From assembly GCF_900177725.1 (NCBI RefSeq), contig NZ_FXAT01000003.1, positions 62,001 to 126,000 on the forward strand: 64,000 nt of DNA, in the 5' to 3' direction. This document shows positions 45,753 to 54,530 of the stretch, piece after piece. The DNA is from Paraburkholderia susongensis (GTDB lineage Bacteria > Pseudomonadota > Gammaproteobacteria > Burkholderiales > Burkholderiaceae). The notes under the pieces are model-generated. The model saw nothing but the letters and a program-made list of their open reading frames with translations, did not search any database and was not told where the DNA came from. A program made the translations under genes and the position numbers. How positions within the stretch are numbered: position 1 is the stretch's first letter; each line of letters begins with the position of its first letter.

Positions 45753-47330
45753 ATGCGAAAGAACCTGAAAAATATCGGCCTGATTGCCGCGGGCCTGGCT
45801 ACCGGTGTCCTTGCCACCCTGCAATTCTCCGCCTCGGCCGAGCAACCCGCGAGCGCCGCAGTCGCACCCCTGCCGCTAGACCAGCTCAGGCTCTTTGCCG
45901 AAGTGTTCGGGCAGATCAAGCACGAATACGTCGAACCGGTCGACGACAAAAAGCTCCTCACCGCCGCGATCAAGGGCATGGTGTCGAGCCTCGACCCGCA
46001 CTCGTCGTATCTCGACAAGACCGATTACCAGGAGCTGCAGGAGCAGACCAAGGGCCGCTTCGCGGGCCTCGGCATCGAGATTTCGTCCGAAGACGGCCTG
46101 ATCAAGGTGATCTCGCCGATCGAAGACACACCCGCGTTTCGCGCCGGCATCCGTCCGGGCGACCTGATTACGCGCATCAACGACAAGCCCGTGCGCGGCA
46201 TGACGCTCGACCAGGCGGTCAAGCAGATGCGCGGCGACCCGGGCACCAAGGTCACGCTCACGATCTTCCGCAAGACCGACGACCGCACGTTCCCGCTCAC
46301 GGTTACGCGCGCGATCATCAAGGTGCAGTCGGTCAAGGGCAAGATCATTGCGCCGGGATTCGCGTATGTCCGCATTACGAGCTTCCAGGAACGCACCACG
46401 CCTGATCTCGCCGCCAAGCTGCAAGACCTCGCGCGCCAGGAGCCGAACCTGAAGGGCCTCATCCTCGATCTGCGCAACAACGGCGGCGGTCTGCTGCAAA
46501 GCGCGGTCGGCGTGGCCGGCGCGTTCCTGCCGCCGGATTCGGTGGTGGTGTCCACCAACGGCCAGATCCCGGATTCGAAGCAGATCTACCGCGACACGTA
46601 CGACAACTACCGCCTGCAATCCTTCGACAGCGATCCGCTCAAAGACGTCCCGGCCATCTTCAAGACCGTGCCGATGATCGTGCTGACCAACGCGTACTCT
46701 GCGTCGGCGTCGGAAATCGTCGCGGGCGCGCTGCAGGACCAGCACCGCGCGCTGATCCTCGGCAAGACCACGTTCGGCAAGGGTTCGGTGCAAACCGTGC
46801 GGCCCATGACGGCTGACACCGCGCTGCGCCTGACCACCGCGTACTACTACACGCCGAGCGGCCGTTCGATCCAGAACAAGGGTATCCGCCCCGACATCCC
46901 GGTCGACCAGTACGCGGACGGCGATCCGGACGACGCGCTCGTGACCCGCGAAGTCGACTACTCGAATCACCTGGCGAACACGCAGGATCCGAACGAGAAG
47001 AAGGAAGCGGAGCAGCGCGAGCAGGAGCGCATGGAACAACTGCGTCAGCTCGAAGAGCAGAACGACAAGAAGACGCCGGAACAGCGCCAGAAGGATCGTG
47101 ACCGCAAGCCGGTGGAATTCGGCTCGAACGACGACTTCATGATGCAACAGGCGCTCGACAAGCTCGAGGGCAAGCCGGTTCAGGAATCGAAGTCGCTGAT
47201 GGAGCGCCGTCTCGCGCAGGACAAGCCGGCCACGTCGGCCTCCGCGCCGGTCGCGGTGAAGCCGACGCAACCGGTGCCGGGCGCGTCGGGTCCGGCACCG
47301 GCCTCGGCTCCGGCCACGCAAGGCAAGTAA
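45753..47330 (+). CDS. ctpA: Carboxy-terminal processing protease (S41 family)
   Basis: 525 residues: a signal peptide or anchor (MRKNLKNIGLIAAGLATGVL), a PDZ domain around 90-180 (GLGIEISSEDGLIKVISPIE) and the S41 catalytic domain. The nucleophile serine is in NAYSASASEIVAGAL and the base lysine in GKTTFGKGSVQTV. A long charged Glu/Gln/Lys-rich region and an Ala/Pro tail follow. It cleaves C-termini of periplasmic proteins and, in relatives, regulates murein hydrolases. The start ATG 45753 gives the signal sequence. A perfect 19-bp hairpin follows its stop. Confidence 0.94.
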   Translation: MRKNLKNIGLIAAGLATGVLATLQFSASAEQPASAAVAPLPLDQLRLFAEVFGQIKHEYVEPVDDKKLLTAAIKGMVSSLDPHSSYLDKTDYQELQEQTKGRFAGLGIEISSEDGLIKVISPIEDTPAFRAGIRPGDLITRINDKPVRGMTLDQAVKQMRGDPGTKVTLTIFRKTDDRTFPLTVTRAIIKVQSVKGKIIAPGFAYVRITSFQERTTPDLAAKLQDLARQEPNLKGLILDLRNNGGGLLQSAVGVAGAFLPPDSVVVSTNGQIPDSKQIYRDTYDNYRLQSFDSDPLKDVPAIFKTVPMIVLTNAYSASASEIVAGALQDQHRALILGKTTFGKGSVQTVRPMTADTALRLTTAYYYTPSGRSIQNKGIRPDIPVDQYADGDPDDALVTREVDYSNHLANTQDPNEKKEAEQREQERMEQLRQLEEQNDKKTPEQRQKDRDRKPVEFGSNDDFMMQQALDKLEGKPVQESKSLMERRLAQDKPATSASAPVAVKPTQPVPGASGPAPASAPATQGK

Positions 47331-47338
47331 GCAGTCAA

Positions 47339-47383
47339 GCGCGCGTGTCTTCGCAGCGAATCGTGCTGCGAAGACACGCGCGC
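47339..47383 (+). terminator. Perfect 19-bp hairpin after ctpA, without a T run
   Basis: GCGCGCGTGTCTTCGCAGC (47339-47357) pairs perfectly with its complement at 47365-47383 around a 7-base loop, starting 8 bases after the ctpA stop. No T tract follows, so it may stabilise the mRNA end or act as a Rho-assisted or atypical terminator. Confidence 0.6.
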
Positions 47384-47556
47384 AGCTTCCCGAGAAAGGC
47401 GCGGCTCGACTGACGGCACCTCAACCGGTACGCGTCACAGGAAGCCGCAACAAGCCCTCTCCCCGCGCGATTAAAATAACAACCACGAATACGCGCCGCG
47501 GACCACCGGTCTGCCTCCCTCTGCGCGACACAGCGACACACTCACGCGCCCTCGCC

Positions 47557-48315
47557 ATGAATGACGATCAACTTCTCCGCTACTCCCGCCATATTCTCGT
47601 CGACGAAATCGGCATCGAGGCGCAGCAGCGTTTTATCGACGCCCACGCGATCATCGTCGGCGCGGGCGGGCTTGGTTCGCCGGCGGCGCTGTACCTCGCG
47701 GCTGCGGGTGTCGGCCGTCTGACGCTCGTCGATGCGGACACGGTCGACCTCACCAATCTGCAACGGCAGATCCTGCACGTGAGCGCATCGGTGGGGCGAA
47801 AGAAAGTGGACTCCGGGCGCGATATGCTCGCGCAGATCAACCCCGAGGTCGTCGTGAACACCGTGGCCGAACACGTCGACGATGCGTGGCTCGACCGCGA
47901 GGTGCCGCACGCGACGGTCGTGCTCGATTGCACCGACAACTTCGCGACGCGTCACGCGATCAACCGCGCGTGCGTCAAACATCGCGTGCCGCTCGTGTCG
48001 GGCGCGGCGCTGCGCTTCGATGGCCAGATCAGCACCTTCGATTTCCGCGACGATGCATCCCCCTGCTACGCGTGCGTGTTCCCCGAAGACCAGCCATTCG
48101 AGGAAGTCGCGTGCTCGACGATGGGCGTGTTCGCGCCAACGGTCGGCATCATCGGTTCGATGCAGGCCGCCGAAGCGCTCAAGGTGATCGGTGCAATCGG
48201 CACGCCACTCGTGGGGCGCCTCTCGATGCTCGATTCGCTGCGGATGGAATGGAACACGATGCGCATCGCGCGTCAGCCGGATTGCCCGGTGTGCGGGCAA
48301 GCGCATCGAGCTTGA
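47557..48315 (+). CDS. moeB: HesA/MoeB/ThiF-family E1-like adenylyltransferase
   Basis: 252 residues. The ATP-binding IIVGAGGLGSPAALYLAAAG, LVDADTVDLTNLQRQILH, and the zinc-binding C-x2-C pairs in SPCYACVFPE and DCPVCGQ identify the family. A conserved cysteine lies in ACSTMGVFAP. It activates the C-terminal glycine of MoaD or ThiS for sulfur transfer in molybdopterin or thiamine synthesis. Which carrier it serves is not visible here. It follows ctpA on the same strand, after 226 bases, and ends before a two-way terminator. Confidence 0.9.
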   Translation: MNDDQLLRYSRHILVDEIGIEAQQRFIDAHAIIVGAGGLGSPAALYLAAAGVGRLTLVDADTVDLTNLQRQILHVSASVGRKKVDSGRDMLAQINPEVVVNTVAEHVDDAWLDREVPHATVVLDCTDNFATRHAINRACVKHRVPLVSGAALRFDGQISTFDFRDDASPCYACVFPEDQPFEEVACSTMGVFAPTVGIIGSMQAAEALKVIGAIGTPLVGRLSMLDSLRMEWNTMRIARQPDCPVCGQAHRA

Positions 48316-48356
48316 TACCCGCTCGCGCCGCAAGGCGTTGGCAACGTGCAGAACAG

Positions 48357-48384
48357 AAAAACGCCGCACATGTGCGGCGTTTTG
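48357..48384. terminator. Bidirectional terminator between moeB and ptsI
   Basis: AAAACGCCGCACA (48357-48369) followed directly by TGTGCGGCGTTTT makes a 26-base perfect palindrome with A and T ends, suited to both convergent genes. Confidence 0.88.
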
Positions 48385-48414
48385 TATTCGACGAACGTCA
48401 ATCAATGCGGCATT

Positions 48415-50160
48415 TCAGGCCAATGCGACCCGCTTGAGCGCGGCCTGCACCTCTTCCGGTTCGAACGAAGCGAGCACGTCGGCCACCGGCTTCTCCAGCG
48501 TCTTCAAGTGCGAGCGCAGGACCTCCTGCTTCACTTCGAGCAACTGGCTCGGATGCATCGAAAATTCGGTGAGACCCATGCCGAGCAACAGACGCGTCAA
48601 CGCCGGGTCGCCCGCCATCTCGCCGCACACCGACACCGGCACGCCCGCGCGCTTCGCCTCGCGCAGCGTGAACGCGATCAGATGCAGCACGGCCGGATGC
48701 AGCGGATCGTACAGATGCGCGACCGCATTGTCCGCGCGATCGATGGCGAGCGTGTACTGGATCAGATCGTTGGTGCCGATCGACAGGAAATCGAGCCGCT
48801 TCAAAAATAGCGGCAACGCGATCGCGGCAGCCGGAATCTCGATCATCGCGCCGACCTGCACGTTCGGATCGTAGGCGATGCCTGCGTCGTCGAGCTGACG
48901 CTTGGCTTCGCGGATCAGATCGAGCGTCTGGTCAATTTCCTGTGCGTGCGCGAGCATCGGAATCAGAATCTTCACCCTGCCGAACGCCGACGCACGCAGG
49001 ATCGCGCGCAACTGCGTGAGGAACATTTGCGGCTCCGACAGACTCCAGCGAATCGCCCGCAACCCGAGCGCGGGATTCGCCGCGCTTTCGTAGCCGTCGC
49101 CGCCGCTCATCGAATCGAGCGGCTTGTCGGCGCCGACGTCGATCGTACGGATCGTGACCGGCAAGCCGTTCATCAGCTCGACCGCGCGGCGATACGCGCT
49201 GAACTGCTCCTCCTCTTCCGGCATCCGGTCCTTGTGATTCATGAACAGGAACTCGGTGCGGAACAGGCCCACACCGGTCGCGCCCGAATTGACCGCCGCG
49301 CGCGCGTCTTCCGGCAATTCGATGTTCGCGCACAGTTCGATGTGGGTGCCGCACAAGGTTTGCGTCGGCGAGAATTTGAGCCGCTGCAGTTTGCGCTGCT
49401 CCAGCTCCTTTTCGCTTTGACGGTACGAGTATTCCTCGAGCACGATCGGCGCGGGATCGACGATCACGATGCCATGATCGCCGTCCACGATGATGAGGTC
49501 GTCCTGGCGGATCAGCGCACTCGCATGCTGCACGCCGACCGCGGCCGGAATGCCGAGGCTGCGCGCGACGATCGCGGTGTGCGAAGTGCGCCCGCCGAGA
49601 TCGGTGACGAAGCCCTGGAACGTCTGCGTCTTGAACTGCATCATGTCGGCCGGCGCGATGTCGTGCGCGACCACGATCATCTCGCTGCACGCGCCATGTA
49701 CGCCATCGGCGAGGTTGGACGCACCCGCGAGCGCCTTCAGCACGCGCTCGACGACCTGCTCGATGTCGGCTTTGCGCTCGCGCAGGTATTCGTCTTCGAT
49801 ATCGTCGAAATGGCGCGACAGGCGCTCGAGCTGTTCGGTCAGCGCCCATTCCACGTTGTAGCGGCGCGTGCGGATCAGGTCGATGGTTTCCTGAACGAGC
49901 ATTGCATCGTTCAGGATCATGCTATGAACGTTGATGAAGGCGCCCATTTCGCTAGGCGCGTCGGCGGCGAGATCGGCACGCAGCGCGTCGAGCTCTCCAT
50001 GAACGCGTTGCTGGGCCGCGCGAAAACGCTCGACCTCCCCTTCGATCTGGGCGGGCTCGATCAGATAGTGGTCTACGTCGAGTGCAGCCGGGGCGATCAG
50101 ATAGGCCCGCCCGATGGCGATACCGCGTGACACGGGAATTCCATGCAGCGTGAACGACAC
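48415..50160 (-). CDS. ptsI: PTS Enzyme I (phosphoenolpyruvate-protein phosphotransferase)
   Basis: 581 residues. The phospho-histidine is in DLGGRTSHTAIVARSLGIPA, the PEP-binding region is TIDVGADKPLDSM, and the dimer cysteine lies in VSVCGEMAGDP. It takes phosphate from PEP and passes it to HPr, encoded upstream. The start is GTG 50160 because GAGGAG (minus strand, 50172-50167) lies six bases away; GTG 50166 is also in frame. A terminator separates ptsH from ptsI, so ptsI probably also has its own promoter. With no sugar EIIC/EIIB in this group, a regulatory PTS is likely. Confidence 0.96.
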   Translation of the reverse strand: MSFTLHGIPVSRGIAIGRAYLIAPAALDVDHYLIEPAQIEGEVERFRAAQQRVHGELDALRADLAADAPSEMGAFINVHSMILNDAMLVQETIDLIRTRRYNVEWALTEQLERLSRHFDDIEDEYLRERKADIEQVVERVLKALAGASNLADGVHGACSEMIVVAHDIAPADMMQFKTQTFQGFVTDLGGRTSHTAIVARSLGIPAAVGVQHASALIRQDDLIIVDGDHGIVIVDPAPIVLEEYSYRQSEKELEQRKLQRLKFSPTQTLCGTHIELCANIELPEDARAAVNSGATGVGLFRTEFLFMNHKDRMPEEEEQFSAYRRAVELMNGLPVTIRTIDVGADKPLDSMSGGDGYESAANPALGLRAIRWSLSEPQMFLTQLRAILRASAFGRVKILIPMLAHAQEIDQTLDLIREAKRQLDDAGIAYDPNVQVGAMIEIPAAAIALPLFLKRLDFLSIGTNDLIQYTLAIDRADNAVAHLYDPLHPAVLHLIAFTLREAKRAGVPVSVCGEMAGDPALTRLLLGMGLTEFSMHPSQLLEVKQEVLRSHLKTLEKPVADVLASFEPEEVQAALKRVALA

Positions 50161-50458
50161 GCGCACCTCCTCTAGTTGTGTGATGCCGCGGCAAACCGCT
50201 GCAATGCTCTCAGACTGTACTGGGCATTATAAATTCCGCGCCTCTTTGAAGTATGCCAGGGGTGTGTGCAGCGCAGCACGAATTATCGTAATCGGGAGTA
50301 ACGTATAGCCCCGAAAACCCCGTATCGCTTACGCGCCCTTTCACTCTGATTAACCCGCTCGCCTTTTCGTTATTAACGTGGCAGTGGCAGCGGCGAAAAA
50401 AAAACGCTGCGGACTAGCCGCAGCGTTTTCTTGTCTATCGATCTCAGAATGTGCCGGG
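50161..50458 (-). promoter_or_regulatory. ptsH-ptsI spacer with candidate ptsI promoter
   Basis: 298 bases. A perfect TATAAT on the minus strand (50231-50226) lies about 66 bases upstream of the ptsI GTG, but no good -35 stands 16-18 bases away. The distal part holds the ptsH terminator. Confidence 0.4.
50396..50429 (-). terminator. Terminator after ptsH
   Basis: AAAACGCTGCGG (50401-50412) pairs with CCGCAGCGTTTT (50418-50429). On the minus strand a run of nine T follows (50404-50396). Confidence 0.88.
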
Positions 50459-50728
50459 TTATTGGCCCTCGCCGAATTTATCGGCAATCAGTTTCAGCAA
50501 CGCGTCCATCGCGTCCTTTTCGTCAGCGCCTTCTGTTTCGATCAGCACCGTACTGCCGATGCCCGCAGCCAGCATCATCACGCCCATGATGCTTTTCGCG
50601 TTGATACGGCGGCCATTACGGCTCATCCAGATTTCCGCCTGATAGTTGCCCGCGAGTTGCGTCAACTTGGCCGACGCGCGCGCGTGCAGCCCCAGCTTGT
50701 TCACGATAGTCGTTTCCTGTTGCAGCAT
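50459..50728 (-). CDS. ptsH: PTS phosphocarrier protein HPr
   Basis: 89 residues. The phospho-histidine is His15 in NKLGLHARASAKLTQLA, and Ser46, in INAKSIMGVMML, matches the regulatory serine used by HPr kinase. HPr relays phosphate from Enzyme I to EIIA proteins. It lies between the EIIA-Man-type gene (91 bases upstream) and ptsI on the same strand. Confidence 0.97.
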   Translation of the reverse strand: MLQQETTIVNKLGLHARASAKLTQLAGNYQAEIWMSRNGRRINAKSIMGVMMLAAGIGSTVLIETEGADEKDAMDALLKLIADKFGEGQ

Positions 50729-50819
50729 GTGATGATCCGAAGCGCGGGTAAATGAGAGGGTGAAAAGTGAAACGGCAAACCAGTTGCAATGCGTTCGAAG
50801 CCTTGGGCAACGCCCTCAC

Positions 50820-51347
50820 CTATAAGCCTGCCGAACCCGCCTTGTGCGTCAGATCGGCGTCGGGCGGCAACGCTGAAACACAGTCGCCGGACGCCGCGGT
50901 GGGCGGCAAGGCCGGCAGGCAATCACCCGACGCGGCAGGCGGCGCGGCAGGCGCCGGCGTAGCGGGCCCGATCGCATGGATACCCTTGGTTGCGCCGGCG
51001 AGCGCCTTGTCGGCGAGCGTGTCGAGCGGCGTCGCGCGATAACAGACCGCGCGCACCAACATCGGCAGATTGACGCCGCACAACACGCGCACGTCCGGCA
51101 CCGTGGCGAGCCGGCCCGCGATATTCGCCGGCGTCGCGCCGAACATGTCCGTGAGCACGAGCGCGCCGTTTTCTTCCTTGAGGCGCGCGATTTCCGAATT
51201 CGCAAACGCCACCACTTGCGCGGGATCGCAATCCGGCGACACGTCGATCACGCCGATGCGCGCCGGCAAACCGCCATAGATGTGAGAAATGCAATCGCGC
51301 AACGCGGTGGCGAATGGAGCGTGCGCAATGATCAGAATGCCTGCCAT
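50820..51347 (-). CDS. PTS EIIA of the mannose/fructose family with extended tail
   Basis: 175 residues. The EIIA-Man domain occupies about 1-125 with the active His9 in MAGILIIAHAPFATALRDCI and LVLTDMFGATPANIAGRLA. It then runs into a 48-residue Pro/Ala tail with a direct repeat (ASGDCLPALPP, then ASGDCVSALPP). Stand-alone EIIA-Man proteins are usually about 130-150 residues, so the tail is extra. No matching EIIB/EIIC/EIID is present, so a regulatory role next to HPr and EI is likely. Start ATG 51347. Confidence 0.9.
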   Translation of the reverse strand: MAGILIIAHAPFATALRDCISHIYGGLPARIGVIDVSPDCDPAQVVAFANSEIARLKEENGALVLTDMFGATPANIAGRLATVPDVRVLCGVNLPMLVRAVCYRATPLDTLADKALAGATKGIHAIGPATPAPAAPPAASGDCLPALPPTAASGDCVSALPPDADLTHKAGSAGL

Positions 51348-51699
51348 GTCAGCCTTACTGCAAAAGAACGGCCCCGAACCATGGACCGGGACAAAGCCCG
51401 GTTCGTCAGCGCCTCCGACCGGCCGTGGGTCGAGAGGGCGGGAACGCATCATCCAGCGAGCGGCTCGCGGCGCATGACATTCATGCCGGCGCCGGCGGGA
51501 GCACTGCCCGTTCGTAGTCCGCGAGCCGCGCCGGCGGCACCCATGGCAACCGGCCATACTGCCGGATACGACGGAATGCGGCCTCGCGCGGGAGAGCGGG
51601 CATTGTAACAGGCTCATTTTCACGCCAAACCGCGTAGCGTGCCTGATGCGGATTTACTACACAGGTTGGGGGCGCTGCCGGCCATTCAAGGCGGCTGCG
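51348..51699 (-). other. Gap between gshB and the EIIA gene
   Basis: 352 bases. A minus-strand TACAAT (51607-51602) could be the -10 of the EIIA-ptsH transcript, with a long leader. A small hairpin ACCGGG/CCCGGT lies at 51385-51402. Nothing coding is supported. Confidence 0.4.
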
Positions 51700-52656
51700 T
51701 CAGTTCGCCGCGCGCTCCAGCGCGTCGATGAACATCCCGGCCACGTCGAAACCGGTTTGATCCATGATCTCGCGGAAGCACGTCGGGCTCGTCACGTTGA
51801 CCTCGGTGAGCCAGTCGCCGATCGCATCGAGACCCACGAGCAGCAAGCCGCGCGAGGCGAGCACCGGCGCGAGCGTGTCGGCGATCCTGCTATCGTGCGC
51901 GGTAAGCGGCTGCGCGACGCCCAGGCCGCCCGCCGCGAGGTTGCCGCGCACCTCATTACCCTGAGGAATACGCGCGAGCGAATACGGCACCGCTTCCCCA
52001 CCGATCAGCAGGATGCGCTTGTCGCCGTCCTTGATCTCGGGGATGAATTTCTGCGCCATCACCGAGCGCGCGCCGTCGTGGCTCAGCATTTCGATGATCG
52101 AGCCGAGGTTCATGCCATCCGCCTTCACGCGGAACACGCCCATGCCGCCCATGCCGTCGAGCGGCTTCAGGATCACGTCGCCATGCTGCTCGTGGAACGC
52201 GCGCAGGCGCGCGGCGTCGCTCGTGACGAGCGTGGGCGCGACGAACTGTGCGAATTCGCCGATGGCGAGCTTTTCCGAATGATCGCGAATCGCCTGTGGC
52301 TTGTTGAAGATGCGCGCGCCGTTACGCTCGGCGATTTCGAGCAGCCACGTGGACGTCACGTATTCCATGTCGAACGGCGGGTCCTTGCGCATCACGACCG
52401 CGTCGAAGCCCTTGAGCGCGCGCGGCGCGGCGGGGTCGGCGGCGAACCAGACGTCACGGTGCAGATCGGCGGTGTCGCCGGTGATCTCGATACGCTGCAC
52501 GTTCGCTTCGACGTCGTCGCCCGTCCACGCCAGATGCTTGGGCTCGCAGGTGTACACCGTGTGACCGCGGCGCGCCGCTTCGGCCATCATCGCGTAGGTC
52601 GTGTCTTTGTAGATCTTGAAATGGCTGAGCGGATCGGCGATGAAAAGAATGTCCAT
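51700..52656 (-). CDS. gshB: Glutathione synthetase
   Basis: 318 residues with an ATP-grasp fold: MDILFIADPLSHFKIYKDTT, VVMRKDPPFDMEYVTSTWLL, ILKPLDGMGGMGVFRV and GLDAIGDWLTEVNVTSPTCF. It joins gamma-glutamylcysteine and glycine. The start ATG 52656 gives the usual N-terminus; the open frame extends 11 codons upstream. It lies 96 bases downstream of gshA on the same strand, so the two steps of glutathione synthesis are encoded together. Confidence 0.97.
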   Translation of the reverse strand: MDILFIADPLSHFKIYKDTTYAMMAEAARRGHTVYTCEPKHLAWTGDDVEANVQRIEITGDTADLHRDVWFAADPAAPRALKGFDAVVMRKDPPFDMEYVTSTWLLEIAERNGARIFNKPQAIRDHSEKLAIGEFAQFVAPTLVTSDAARLRAFHEQHGDVILKPLDGMGGMGVFRVKADGMNLGSIIEMLSHDGARSVMAQKFIPEIKDGDKRILLIGGEAVPYSLARIPQGNEVRGNLAAGGLGVAQPLTAHDSRIADTLAPVLASRGLLLVGLDAIGDWLTEVNVTSPTCFREIMDQTGFDVAGMFIDALERAAN

Positions 52657-52752
52657 GAAGGTCCCGGTGCGCCCTGACGGGCTTGGCATTGATCGTAAAT
52701 ATAGTCTTTGGAGACGGCGATGGCGGCACGCATGCCGCCATCGAGGGCCGGC

Positions 52753-54042
52753 TTAGACCTGGATCGCTTCCGGATCGGTCTTTTCGAGTTCGACCGATGC
52801 GGCGAGCAGCCCGAGCCGCGCGACCACGCCGTACATGTAGAAGCGGTTCGGCGGCGCCGCGCCGGGCTTCGCGTGCGCATCGGGCAGTGCCGTATGCTCG
52901 AAGCCGAGCGGCACGAAGTGCATGCCCGGCGCGTTCAGATTCTGATCGCGCTCGCGGCTGCCATGCACACGGTAGAAGCCGCCCACCACATAGCGGTCGA
53001 TCATGTAGACGACCGGCTCGGCGACTTCCTCGCCGATGCGCTCGAACGTGTAGACGCCTTCCTGCACGATCACGTCGTGCACTTCGAGGCCGTCTTTGGT
53101 GGCCGCCATGCGGGCGCGTTCACGCTTCGTGAGCGCGGCCACTTCCGACGCGTCGTGCACGGTCATCACGCCCATGCCGTAAGTGCCCGCATCGGACTTG
53201 ATGACGACATACGGCTTCTCGGAAATGCCGTACTCGCGGTACTTGCGGGCGATCTTCTTGAGCACGCCGTCGATCGCCTCGGCGAGCGCTTCCTCGCCCG
53301 TGCGCTCCTGGAAATCGACGCCTTCGACGTGTGCGAAGTACGGATTGATCATCCACGGATCGATCTCGACGATCTTCGCGAACTTCTTCGCGACGTCGTC
53401 ATAGCAGGAGAAATGCATCGACTTGCGACGAACGGCCCAGCCCGCATGCAGCGGCGGCAGCAGATACTGCTCGTGCAGATTTTCGAGCACGGGCGGAATG
53501 CCGCCCGAGAGGTCGTTGTTGAGCAGGATCGAGCACGGGTCGAAGTTCTTCAGGCCGAGACGCCGCGGCGAACGCTCGAGCGGTTCGAGCACGAGCTTCT
53601 GCCCGTCGGACAACGCGATCGTGACGGGACCGTTGATGGTTTCGTCGAGCGTGCCGAAACGCACGTTCAAACCGGCCTGGCGCATGATCGACGCGAGCCG
53701 GGCCACGTTTTCGAGGTAGAACGCGTTGCGCGTGTGGCGCTCCGGAATCACGAGCAGATTCTTCGCGTCCGGGCAGATTTTTTCGATCGACGCCATCGCG
53801 GCCTGCACCGCGAGCGGCAGCACTTCCTGCGGCAGATTGTTGAATGCGCCGGGAAACAGATTGGTGTCGACCGGCGCGAGCTTGAAGCCCGCGTTACGCA
53901 GATCGACCGAACAGTAGAACGGCGGCGTGTGCTCCTGCCATTCGAGCCGGAACCAGCGTTCGATAGCGGGCGTGGCGTCGAGGATCTTCCGCTCGAGATC
54001 GAGCAGCGGGCCGTTTAACGCCGTAACTAGGTGGGGAACCAT
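52753..54042 (-). CDS. gshA: Glutamate-cysteine ligase, proteobacterial ATP-grasp-like type
   Basis: 429 residues of the GshA type found in Acidithiobacillus and Betaproteobacteria, unrelated in size to the E. coli enzyme. VDTNLFPGAFNNLPQEVLPL, FDPCSILLNNDLSGGIP and VIKSDAGTYGMGVMTVHDAS are visible. It makes gamma-glutamylcysteine, the rate-limiting step. The ATG 54042 has GAGTGATCA upstream. It is first of the gshA-gshB pair, with a probable promoter about 110 bases upstream. Confidence 0.93.
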   Translation of the reverse strand: MVPHLVTALNGPLLDLERKILDATPAIERWFRLEWQEHTPPFYCSVDLRNAGFKLAPVDTNLFPGAFNNLPQEVLPLAVQAAMASIEKICPDAKNLLVIPERHTRNAFYLENVARLASIMRQAGLNVRFGTLDETINGPVTIALSDGQKLVLEPLERSPRRLGLKNFDPCSILLNNDLSGGIPPVLENLHEQYLLPPLHAGWAVRRKSMHFSCYDDVAKKFAKIVEIDPWMINPYFAHVEGVDFQERTGEEALAEAIDGVLKKIARKYREYGISEKPYVVIKSDAGTYGMGVMTVHDASEVAALTKRERARMAATKDGLEVHDVIVQEGVYTFERIGEEVAEPVVYMIDRYVVGGFYRVHGSRERDQNLNAPGMHFVPLGFEHTALPDAHAKPGAAPPNRFYMYGVVARLGLLAASVELEKTDPEAIQV

Positions 54043-54148
54043 TGATCACTCGCAGACTGGAGAAAAAAGATTGTAGAGCAAATGCTTTGCCTATTTGGGG
54101 ACGGTTTCTCCATTCGCAAGCAAACTCGAATTCATTCTCCCTATCACG

Positions 54149-54178
54149 ATAATAGGCCCGGCAATGGGCCGTTTCCAA
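54149..54178 (-). promoter_or_regulatory. Candidate promoter of gshA-gshB
   Basis: On the minus strand TTGGAA (54178-54173), an 18-base spacer and TATTAT (54154-54149), about 107 bases upstream of the gshA ATG. Confidence 0.45.
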
Positions 54179-54403
54179 GCGAGTGTTTTCGGGGGATTTC
54201 CTGGCGATCCCGGATGATTCCCAAGCGCTTTTCAGGAAATTTCCGGCGGATGTCCCGATAAGCCAGCAGTCACTTCCAGCTCATCCGTCAGCCATTTTCC
54301 TGTCATTTCAGGCGGCGTCCCTGCCGCATCCATCGTCTTCAACACCGTCGTTCCGCGCATTCCTTCATACCGTTCCTCACGCCGTCACTCAACGAATCAG
54401 CAA

Positions 54404-54428
54404 GAAAAAGCCCGCCATGAAGGCGGGC
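54404..54428 (-). terminator. Terminator after amtB
   Basis: GCCCGCC (54410-54416) pairs with GGCGGGC (54422-54428). On the minus strand CTTTTTCTT follows. It lies about 100 bases after the amtB stop. Confidence 0.8.
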
Positions 54429-54530
54429 AAAATCGCTGCGCTTGATCTGTACCTTGATCCGTAACCTTGATTCGTCCTTCGGCGAGCCTAGGAGCGCAGG
54501 CTCGCGCAAAGGCATGGCGACTTCGATCCG

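Larger units (their letters stand above)
54043..54530 (-). other. amtB-gshA gap
   Basis: 488 bases without a supported gene. It holds the gshA promoter candidate and the amtB terminator (separate entries). The stretch 54185-54400 shows only low-complexity CATTTTC/CCTTC patches. Confidence 0.6.

Noticed and set aside
45300..45845. A 181-codon minus-strand frame across the gpmA-ctpA gap
   Set aside because: It overlaps both genes, has skewed basic composition and no ribosome site; no homology is apparent.
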